The translations under genes and the position numbers were made by a program. From JAKFWF01 sp031401535 (lineage in GTDB: Bacteria; Pseudomonadota; Alphaproteobacteria; Rhizobiales; Hyphomicrobiaceae), in assembly GCA_031401535.1 (NCBI GenBank), contig JANNRP010000014.1, forward strand, positions 1-14,158: a stretch of DNA of 14,158 bases, given 5' to 3'. Positions 8,145 to 14,158 of the stretch are shown here, one piece after another. The first letter of the stretch is position 1. Every line of letters starts with the position of its first letter. The notes under the pieces are model-generated. The model made no database searches. It worked only from the letters and a program-made list of their open reading frames with translations, and was not told where the DNA came from.

Positions 8145-8184
8145 CAATCGCCAATGCTGGCTATACGTGATAGCGACAATCGCC
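8145..8184. repeat. direct repeat CAATCGCC flanking a small palindrome upstream of msrB
   Basis: CAATCGCC occurs at 8145-8152 and again at 8177-8184, 32 bases apart. Between the copies lies the inverted repeat GCTAT/ATAGC (8160-8174, 5-base spacer). The element sits in the 104 bases between the antiporter stop and the msrB start, where a promoter for msrB would be expected. It could be a binding site for a regulator or chance. Confidence 0.3.
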
Positions 8185-8219
8185 CATGTCCAGTTCCCAC
8201 CGCCTGGCCATATTCCGAG

Positions 8220-9629
8220 TTAACGAAAATACAACAGTGTAACCAGGATGAAACATGGGATCAGAAATCCGATCGACCACATCATGTATCCAAAGAAGCT
8301 CGGCATTTTAACGCCGCCCGCCTCTGCAATTGATTTCACCATGAAGTTCGGCGCATTGCCAATATACGAATTGGCCCCCATGAATACCGCGCCGAGCGAG
8401 ATTGCGGCCAATGTCTGAGCCAACGGCCCCATGAGCTGCGTTGCATCGCCGCCTGCGGCGTTGAAGAACACAAGGTAGGTCGGCGCGTTATCAAGGAAAC
8501 TCGATAGGCCTCCCGTTAGCCAAAAATACATCGCATTGCGCGGCGCGCCATCCGGGGTCGAAACCAATTCGATGATGCCACTCATAGCGCCGTCACGACC
8601 GGCCTTCAGCATGGCAATCGCAGGAATGATCGTAATGAAAATCGCAGCGAACAGTTTAGCGACTTCCAGCACGGGTCCCCAGTTGAAATCGTTGGCCACC
8701 CGCACACTCTTTGCGGTCAACATCAGTGACAGCCCCGCGATTGTGAGCAGCGCCAGATCGCGCACGACACCCTTGTAATCGGCCTCGACACCGACAATTT
8801 TGAAGGTGCCCATCGAGTTGGCAAGCCCGCTCCACAATACGACACCAACCAAAGCGGCCAGCAAAAGAAAATTGACCTTGCCGTCCAACGTAACACGGTC
8901 ATCCGGTGTTGGATCGGGTCGCGTTCGACCTTCCTTCTTGTAGTGGTAGCTATCCAAAAGGAAGAACGCACCGAGCAAGATCAGCGCTACCAAGAGCGTT
9001 GGTTGCCACAACGCGGCAAGGGTCCAGAAAAAATCGACTCCCTGCAGAAATCCGAGAAACAAGGGCGGGTCGCCCAATGGGGTCAATGCACCGCCAATGT
9101 TTGATACGAGGAATATAAAGAAAATGAACACATGCGCGTTATAGGGCCGATCATCGTTGGCGCGGATCATCGGTCGCACCATGAGGATCGACGCCCCCGT
9201 TGTACCAACGAAACTGGCTAGGATCGTGCCAATCGCCAGCATTGCGGTATTGGTGACCGGAGAGCCGTGAATGTTGCCCTTGATGTAGATACCGCTGGCT
9301 ACCGTGAACAAAGCCAAGATCAAGACCATGAACGGGATGTATTCGAGCAGTGCCGTATGCGCGAGTTCAGTGGTGGCCGTGCCCGCCCCATAGATCAGGA
9401 AAAACGGCACGACGACCGCGAGCCCCCACGCCGTGGAGATTTTGCCGAAATGATGATGCCAAAAGCTGGGAGCCAACAGCGGCAGAATTGCAATCGACAG
9501 CAAGACGCCAGCGAATGGTACGATCCAGATCAATCCCATGGACTTGCCATCGATCCCGGCGGCGTGTGCCATTTCCGACGCCAGCAGCATTGCGGCCAGA
9601 GCCACCAACCCACGTTTCACAAATCGCAT
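8220..9629 (-). CDS. NhaD-type sodium:proton antiporter (ion transporter superfamily)
   Basis: A 469-residue inner-membrane protein with about 11-13 hydrophobic segments. It shows two halves typical of the ion transporter superfamily. The first has ASFVGTTGASILMVRPMIRAN (138-158, read as two parts) and SNIGGALTPLGDPPLFLG (176-193). The second has GGLSSFLDNAPTYLVFFN (373-390) and GANSYIGNAPNFMVKSI (418-434). These paired loops, and the conserved D185 and D380, match NhaD-like Na+/H+ antiporters and their relatives annotated as sodium:proton antiporters. Citrate or arsenite carriers of the same superfamily are the alternative. The first 24 residues (positively charged start, hydrophobic core, AHA-A) resemble a signal peptide or a first membrane helix. 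GGAAGTGGAG lies about 7 bases before the ATG. It is 83 bases downstream of the SDR pair on the same strand, without a clear terminator between, so cotranscription is possible. Confidence 0.85.
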   Translation of the reverse strand: MRFVKRGLVALAAMLLASEMAHAAGIDGKSMGLIWIVPFAGVLLSIAILPLLAPSFWHHHFGKISTAWGLAVVVPFFLIYGAGTATTELAHTALLEYIPFMVLILALFTVASGIYIKGNIHGSPVTNTAMLAIGTILASFVGTTGASILMVRPMIRANDDRPYNAHVFIFFIFLVSNIGGALTPLGDPPLFLGFLQGVDFFWTLAALWQPTLLVALILLGAFFLLDSYHYKKEGRTRPDPTPDDRVTLDGKVNFLLLAALVGVVLWSGLANSMGTFKIVGVEADYKGVVRDLALLTIAGLSLMLTAKSVRVANDFNWGPVLEVAKLFAAIFITIIPAIAMLKAGRDGAMSGIIELVSTPDGAPRNAMYFWLTGGLSSFLDNAPTYLVFFNAAGGDATQLMGPLAQTLAAISLGAVFMGANSYIGNAPNFMVKSIAEAGGVKMPSFFGYMMWSIGFLIPCFILVTLLYFR

Positions 9630-9712
9630 TGCCGCACTCCACTTCCCGTCCCCGACCGAGCTGAACGCCCGTCGCTCGTCTATGATGATCTACAGAAACA
9701 GTCCCCAGTCAG

Positions 9713-10459
9713 TTAACGGCCACCGCCGATATCAACCAATGCGCCGGTAACGTACGACGCCGCAGGTGAAAGCAGCCACAGCACCGTCTCGGCAACCTCA
9801 TCCGCAGTGCCTACACGGCCTTGCGGCACTAGCCCGACAAGTTTGCTCAACCGTTCCTTGTCGCCGGTGGCGTCGTGGATCTCCGTCGCGATCAAACCGG
9901 GGCGGATCGCGTTAACGCGGATGCCCTGTGGCGCAAGATCAACCGACAGCCCCTTAGTGAACGTGTCGATGGCACCCTTCGAGGCGGCATAGGCCAACAT
10001 GCCATTGCTGCCACCGATGACGGAAGCGCGGCTGCTCATGTTGACGATAGCGCCACCACTGCCGCCGGATTTGTTCGACATGCGGCGGGCCGCTTCCCCC
10101 GCACAGAGAAACTGGCTTGTCACGTTTATGCGCCAATGATCATCGAGGTCAGTGGCATTGAACTCGGTGATCGGCGTGTAGGCGTGCACGATGCCGGCGT
10201 TGTTGAACAGGGCGGTGACGCGCCCCAGCAGGCGGTCGGTCTCGGCAAATAAATGTACCACTCCAGCTTTGGTCGATACATCGGCTTGAATGGCAACGGC
10301 TTTGTTACCTGCCTTGATGACGTCGGCCACGACGGATTTGGCGTGATCGGCGCTGGCATTGTAGTTGACGGCCACCGCCCATCCCCGTGCTCCCGCCATT
10401 CGTGCGGTTGCAGCACCAATGCCTCGACTGCCGCCTGTGACAATTAGTACGTTGCTCAT
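9713..10459 (-). CDS. short-chain dehydrogenase/reductase (SDR), FabG-like
   Basis: A 248-residue classical SDR with a Rossmann fold. The cofactor loop is TGGSRGIG (8-15), followed by NNAG (87-90), the structural Asn in RINV (about 112), Ser143 in NMSSRAS, and the catalytic pair Tyr157 and Lys161 in YAASK. The C-terminal SYVTGALVDIGGGR is typical of the family. After the second beta strand the sequence reads VNYNAS, without an acidic residue, which favours NADP(H) over NAD(H). The substrate cannot be read from the sequence; this family includes many oxidoreductases annotated loosely as 3-oxoacyl-ACP reductase or glucose 1-dehydrogenase. The start lies 3 bases after the stop of the upstream SDR gene, with GGAG 6 bases before the ATG inside that gene's end, so translational coupling is likely. 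Confidence 0.92.
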   Translation of the reverse strand: MSNVLIVTGGSRGIGAATARMAGARGWAVAVNYNASADHAKSVVADVIKAGNKAVAIQADVSTKAGVVHLFAETDRLLGRVTALFNNAGIVHAYTPITEFNATDLDDHWRINVTSQFLCAGEAARRMSNKSGGSGGAIVNMSSRASVIGGSNGMLAYAASKGAIDTFTKGLSVDLAPQGIRVNAIRPGLIATEIHDATGDKERLSKLVGLVPQGRVGTADEVAETVLWLLSPAASYVTGALVDIGGGR

Positions 10460-10462
10460 GGC

Positions 10463-11254
10463 CTACTCCGCTACTGGAACAACATAATTCAGCGGCATCC
10501 GTCCGCCGTCGGCATAGATGGTCGTGCCCGTTAGATAGCTCGACTCGTCGCTAGCTAAAAATGCAACGACGGCCGCGACTTCATCGGGCTGACCGATGCG
10601 GCCCAGCGGTGTGCGCGACATCACCTTGTTGAGAAAGGCCGCATCTTTCACAACGTCCTTGAGCAGCGGCGTCTCGATCGAGCCGGGACCAACCGCGTTG
10701 ACGCGGACGCCCAGATGCGCCAGCGCCACCGCCATCGATTTCGTCAACTGGTTGACGCCACCCTTGGACATTGAATACGCCGCGTGGTCCGGCAATCCGA
10801 ACCAGGCGTTGACCGAACTCATGTTAACAATTGATCCGGCCGTACCTCGGGCATTTTTGGGCTGCTTTGCCATTTGAATGGCAACCGCCTGAGCCATCAA
10901 GAACGAACCCTTTAAGTTGATGCCGATGATGCGGTCGAACTCGGTCTCGGCCAAGTCAAGAAACGGGCTATCATCGACGACGCCAGCGTTGTTGACCAAC
11001 ACATGAATCTGCCCATGTGCCTTGATCGTGGCCGCGACCAGCCCATCGACCGAGGTCTTTTTGCTAACATCGCAAGCGATGAACTTGGCGCGGCCACCAG
11101 CCTTTGCAATCGCGGCTACGACCTCGGCGCCGCTCGTTGCTTGTACGTCGGAGACCACAACATGTGCGCCCTCGTGCGCCAAGCGCTCGGCGCAGGCGCG
11201 CCCAATGCCTTGGCCTGCGCCGGTGACGATGGCAACGCGGTCTTTCAACAGCAT
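10463..11254 (-). CDS. short-chain dehydrogenase/reductase (SDR), NAD-type
   Basis: A 263-residue classical SDR. It shows TGAGQGIG (11-18), NNAG (88-91), Asn113 in GINLKGSF, Ser147 in NMSSVNA, and catalytic Tyr160 and Lys164 in YSMSK. Asp36 at the end of the second beta strand (VVVSDVQ) predicts preference for NAD(H), unlike the neighbouring SDR. The tail DGGRMPLNYVVPVAE extends slightly past the usual SDR end, as in a subgroup common in alphaproteobacteria. The open frame continues upstream to 11455, but the ATG at 11254 is chosen because LLKDRVAIVTGAG directly precedes the fold and the upstream residues resemble no SDR. It is the first gene of a leftward unit with the second SDR and diverges from the acyl-CoA ligase gene. 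The substrate is unknown; oxidation of a hydroxy intermediate in carbon catabolism is a reasonable guess. Confidence 0.92.
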   Translation of the reverse strand: MLLKDRVAIVTGAGQGIGRACAERLAHEGAHVVVSDVQATSGAEVVAAIAKAGGRAKFIACDVSKKTSVDGLVAATIKAHGQIHVLVNNAGVVDDSPFLDLAETEFDRIIGINLKGSFLMAQAVAIQMAKQPKNARGTAGSIVNMSSVNAWFGLPDHAAYSMSKGGVNQLTKSMAVALAHLGVRVNAVGPGSIETPLLKDVVKDAAFLNKVMSRTPLGRIGQPDEVAAVVAFLASDESSYLTGTTIYADGGRMPLNYVVPVAE

Positions 11255-11281
11255 GGGGGTTCTCGTGTGTGTCGGGAAGCC

Positions 11282-11322
11282 TGCTCGGAATCTAAGGGTA
11301 AGCTGGATGACTTTTCCGAGCA
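11282..11322. promoter_or_regulatory. perfect 9-base inverted repeat, candidate operator in divergent promoter
   Basis: TGCTCGGAA at 11282-11290 and its exact complement TTCCGAGCA at 11314-11322 are separated by 23 bases, so the half-site centres are 32 bases apart, about three helical turns. The element lies in the 150 bases between the divergent starts of an SDR gene (11254) and the acyl-CoA ligase gene (11405). A dimeric or tetrameric regulator contacting both half-sites on one face of the DNA would fit. It could alternatively form a stem in an mRNA leader. No clear -35/-10 elements were identified. Confidence 0.4.
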
Positions 11323-11404
11323 ACAGCGGTCCTCGACTGATTGCAGGGCTGTTCTGCGTCGGATAGCGTCTAACGATCAACGCAAAGGATCGGCAGCTCA
11401 CGCC

Positions 11405-13033
11405 ATGTACGCGAATCCCTACAATCAGCATCTGGCCAAAACAGCAGCCAATCATCAGCCATTGACGCCACTGTCATTCCTTGAGCGTGCAGCCAAGGTT
11501 TATCCCGCGCAGGCAGCCGTCATCCACGGCCAGAGCCGCATGACCTACGCAGCGCTCTATGACCGCTGTCGCCGGTTGGCGTCGGGTCTCGCTCGGCAAT
11601 ACATTGGTCCAGGGGATACCGTCGCTGTGATGTTGGCCAACACGCCGCCCATGATCGAAGCGCACTACGCGGTACCGATGACCGGCGGCGTGCTGTTATC
11701 ACTCAACACGCGGCTCGACGCGGCTATTCTCGCGTTCCAGCTCGATCACGGCAACGCCAAAATATTGATCTCCGACCGCGAATTCGCGCCTGTCATCAAA
11801 GCAGCGCTGGCGCAGACAACCGTTAAGCCATTGGTGATCGACTACAACGATCTGGAATATCCTCAAGCCAACGAACGGCTGAGTTTCATCGACTACGAGG
11901 AGTTCGTGGCCAAAGGTGACCCAAATTTCCGGTGGCGCATGCCCGATGACGAGTGGGATGCGATCGCGCTGAATTATACGTCGGGCACGACCGGCAACCC
12001 GAAAGGCGTTGTCTACCACCATCGCGGCGCGGCGCTAATGTGCTACGGCAATCTTGTTGCTGCTGGCATCGGCCAGCATCCCGTCTATCTTTGGACACTG
12101 CCGATGTTTCATTGCAACGGCTGGTGCTTCCCGTGGACGTTGTCGCTGGTCGCTGGCACCCACGTTTGCCTCCGATGGGTCCGAGCGAAGGCCATGTACG
12201 ATGCTATCGCCGATTACGGCGTTACGCATCTGTGCGGCGCGCCGATCGTGATGTCGACGCTGCTTGCGGCCGCGCCTGACGAACAACGGGTGATGCCAAA
12301 CAAAGTGCAATTCATTACCGCCGCCGCCCCGCCGCCCGAGGCGGTTCTGGCGCAGATGGCGGACGCTGGCTTCAACGTCACGCACGTTTATGGGCTCACC
12401 GAGTCCTATGGACCAGCCGTCGTCAATGACTGGCAAGCGGCGTGGGATGATCTCGATGCGGATGGCCGCGCCGCCAAGAAGGCCCGTCAGGGTGTACGCT
12501 ACGTGGCGCTGGAAAGCCTTTCGGTGCGCGATCAGGAGACAATGCAAGAGGTGCCGGCTGACGGGCAGTCGCTCGGCGAGGTCATGTTCCGAGGCAACAT
12601 CGTGATGAAGGGCTATCTCAAGAACCCGATTGCAACCGAAGAAGCGTTCTCAGGCGGCTGGTTCCATACCGGCGACCTCGGCGTAATGTATCCGGACGGC
12701 TATATCCAGCTTAAAGACCGCTCTAAGGATATCATAATCTCAGGCGGAGAGAATATTTCATCGATCGAGGTCGAAGACCAGCTCTACAAACACCCGAGCG
12801 TGGCGTACGTCGCGGTCGTCGCCAAGCCGAATGCGAAGTGGGGTGAAACGCCGTGCGCATTTGTGGAACTGAAGCCGGGTACCGTAGCCACCGCCGAGGA
12901 GCTAATCACCTGGTGCCGTGCGGGCTTGGCCAGTTACAAATGCCCGCGCACCATCGTATTTCAAACAATTCCCAAAACATCGACGGGCAAGATCCAGAAA
13001 TTCAAACTGCGTGAGATTGCGAAGGCGGTGTGA
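11405..13033 (+). CDS. acyl-CoA synthetase (AMP-forming), medium/long-chain or DmdB-like
   Basis: A 542-residue member of the ANL adenylating superfamily that activates a carboxylic acid to its acyl-CoA through an acyl-adenylate. Motifs: the P-loop YTSGTTGNPKG (191-201), PMFHCNGWCFPWT (233-245), the YGLTESYGP motif (329-337), HTGDLG with the ribose-binding Asp423 (421-426), the hinge region DRSKDIIISGGENI (438-451), and the catalytic lysine K529 in TSTGK. The HCNGWCFPW segment and the length match the group that includes medium-chain fatty acid ligases and DmdB (methylmercaptopropionate-CoA ligase). The exact acid is not predictable. The start at 11405 is chosen because MYANPYNQHL fits the family's N-terminus; the longer open frame runs antisense through the SDR gene. 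Its stop is 3 bases from the stop of the converging MttB-family gene. It probably works with the divergent SDRs on one catabolic substrate. Confidence 0.93.
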   Translation: MYANPYNQHLAKTAANHQPLTPLSFLERAAKVYPAQAAVIHGQSRMTYAALYDRCRRLASGLARQYIGPGDTVAVMLANTPPMIEAHYAVPMTGGVLLSLNTRLDAAILAFQLDHGNAKILISDREFAPVIKAALAQTTVKPLVIDYNDLEYPQANERLSFIDYEEFVAKGDPNFRWRMPDDEWDAIALNYTSGTTGNPKGVVYHHRGAALMCYGNLVAAGIGQHPVYLWTLPMFHCNGWCFPWTLSLVAGTHVCLRWVRAKAMYDAIADYGVTHLCGAPIVMSTLLAAAPDEQRVMPNKVQFITAAAPPPEAVLAQMADAGFNVTHVYGLTESYGPAVVNDWQAAWDDLDADGRAAKKARQGVRYVALESLSVRDQETMQEVPADGQSLGEVMFRGNIVMKGYLKNPIATEEAFSGGWFHTGDLGVMYPDGYIQLKDRSKDIIISGGENISSIEVEDQLYKHPSVAYVAVVAKPNAKWGETPCAFVELKPGTVATAEELITWCRAGLASYKCPRTIVFQTIPKTSTGKIQKFKLREIAKAV

Positions 13034-13036
13034 CGG

Positions 13037-14158
13037 TCACCCCTTGAACCCCAACGCATCACGCAGGGCGCGACTGTAGATGCCCGAGGCGCCGTCGGCG
13101 AGGCCGGGGTTGTCGATGGTTCGCGGTTCTGCGTCTTCGACGGCGCTGAGAACCGCGGCATGGTCCTCGACGCTTGCAGCCACTGTAGGCTGTGCGCAGG
13201 CGATCAGAGGTTCCAATCGCTGCTGCAGCGTCGGCGCGCCCGCCGCGACCCAGCTCTCGTAGAGTTGGTTGTCATCGAGCATGCCGGTTTGCATCGTTCG
13301 TGCGCGCACCTGCGTCGGAGCACTGGCCAGAGCAGTGCCACCATGCCCCTGCGCCGCCAACTCAGCGATTGGATCATCGGAGCCATTGCCAAATGGTAGC
13401 CTGATATGCGCCGCCACCGCCAAATCGACGATTAACTTCTCCATCGAAACGCCATCGTCAAGATCGACGGCGCCAATCGCCCCCACAATTGCATTCGCGC
13501 CCAATGCATGCGCGGCGGTCAACCATCGGGCGGATTCAGCCGTTCCCAGCGCATCAAAGCCCTTGACGGCAGTTGCGGGGCCCAGAGCGAAGAACGCCAA
13601 GCCCCAATGCCGGGTCAGTTCGATGCACGCGCCCAAAGCCGCCATCGCATCGGCAGTGCCAGCCAGCGGCAGCCCATTGCGCAGTGAAATATCTGAAATG
13701 GTCGCGCCCAGTGCTACTGGCAGGCCTGGACACAGCGCCTGGGTTAACGCCGCACCCGCCAGCGTTTCGGCCGCAAAGCGCACCAGCAACCCGTCACGCG
13801 TCGCAGGCGCGTTGGCGCCGATCAGCAGTGTCGGAGCAATGATAACGCCTTCCTCGGCGGCGCTGAGCGCCATCACAGCGTCGATAAAGGCCGGGTCGAA
13901 TGTCAGCGCTGAATCGACCGCTGCAATCAGCAGCAAGCGGCAGTGCGGCCCATCCGGCGTCGGCGCAGCCTGCGTTGCAGCCAATGCTGCGGCAATCAAA
14001 GTGTCGGCCGAAAACGGCGCACGGGCTGACGCCAGCAATGGCCGCTCGGACGATAATGTGAAACCCACCAGGCGTTCAGATGCTGTTGCATCGGTCGCCA
14101 GAAGGTGCAACGCACTCGCACCATAGCCGAGGAGTGGACTGGCCTCAGCGATAGCCCC
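13037..14158 (-). CDS. MttB-family (trimethylamine methyltransferase-like) protein, N-terminus outside window
   Basis: The frame is open from the right edge of the window to a TGA at 13037-13039, giving the last 373 residues or so of a protein family usually near 500 long. The C-terminal barrel features of MttB-family methyltransferases are recognisable: ETLAGAALTQALCPGLPVALG, the ISDISLRNGLPLAGTADAM segment, ESARWLTAAHALGANAI, SMEKLIVDLA, and a closing YESWVAAGAPTLQQRLEPLI. Known members transfer a methyl group from trimethylamine or glycine betaine to a corrinoid protein. No in-frame TAG occurs in the visible part, so this is one of the non-pyrrolysine homologues, like the betaine-type ones, though its sequence is quite divergent and alanine-rich. 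The in-frame TTG at 14108 is not the true start, because coding continues beyond it. No corrinoid protein is visible. The role in quaternary or tertiary amine use is inferred from family only. Confidence 0.8.
   Translation of the reverse strand, partial: GAIAEASPLLGYGASALHLLATDATASERLVGFTLSSERPLLASARAPFSADTLIAAALAATQAAPTPDGPHCRLLLIAAVDSALTFDPAFIDAVMALSAAEEGVIIAPTLLIGANAPATRDGLLVRFAAETLAGAALTQALCPGLPVALGATISDISLRNGLPLAGTADAMAALGACIELTRHWGLAFFALGPATAVKGFDALGTAESARWLTAAHALGANAIVGAIGAVDLDDGVSMEKLIVDLAVAAHIRLPFGNGSDDPIAELAAQGHGGTALASAPTQVRARTMQTGMLDDNQLYESWVAAGAPTLQQRLEPLIACAQPTVAASVEDHAAVLSAVEDAEPRTIDNPGLADGASGIYSRALRDALGFKG

Noticed and set aside
11003..11404. N-terminal extension of the acyl-CoA ligase to 11003
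   Set aside because: It would run antisense through the SDR gene and adds 134 residues not found in the family; the ATG at 11405 gives normal length.
11255..11455. N-terminal extension of the NAD-type SDR to 11455
   Set aside because: The extra 67 residues match no SDR N-terminus and would overlap the ligase start; the ATG at 11254 directly precedes the cofactor-binding fold.
13269..14126. Long plus-strand open frame of 285 codons opposite the MttB-family gene
   Set aside because: It is antisense to a recognisable protein family, low in complexity (rich in Ala, Ser and Pro), and explained by the GC-rich, alanine-rich codons of the real gene.

Overview
The window looks like a chromosomal segment of an alphaproteobacterium, probably of the Hyphomicrobiales. 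This rests on gene style (a D-hydantoinase-like dihydropyrimidinase, oligopeptidase B, an MttB-family methyltransferase, SDRs with an acyl-CoA ligase) and on fairly high GC. It is an inference from recognised families, not from a marker gene. Most of the window is ordinary, densely packed metabolic and housekeeping DNA. No rRNA, tRNA, CRISPR array, transposase or integrase was seen.

Left part (1-4078). The C-terminal end of an unrecognised protein (1-120) is followed by about 370 bases with no supported gene. Next comes an uncharacterised 325-residue protein (494-1471) with a glycine-zipper hydrophobic segment near its N-terminus and long helical stretches. This part is visibly less GC-rich than what follows and is the most accessory-looking piece of the window. 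The ATP-dependent helicase gene hrpB (1509-3998) follows on the same strand.

Middle (4079-8115). A dihydropyrimidinase/hydantoinase gene (4079-5506) converges on oligopeptidase B (5558-7681, minus strand), with a small GC-rich hairpin between them. Peptide methionine-R-sulfoxide reductase msrB (7711-8115) lies 29 bases upstream of the oligopeptidase gene on the same strand and is probably cotranscribed with it.

Right part (8220-14158). Two short-chain dehydrogenases (10463-11254, then 9713-10459, coupled through a 3-base gap) run leftwards, followed by an NhaD-type ion-transporter-superfamily antiporter (8220-9629). A medium/long-chain-type acyl-CoA ligase (11405-13033) diverges from the SDR pair across a 150-base region. 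That region carries a perfect 9-base inverted repeat whose half-sites lie about three helical turns apart, a plausible operator. The ligase ends 3 bases from the stop codon of a converging MttB-family methyltransferase, which runs off the right edge. The SDRs and ligase suggest oxidation and CoA activation of a carbon source, and the MttB homologue hints at methylated-amine use nearby, but the substrate cannot be read from the sequence.

I found no convincing novel multi-gene system. The best leads are the 494-1471 protein, the operator-like repeat in the SDR/ligase divergent promoter, and the MttB homologue next to the ligase/SDR genes.
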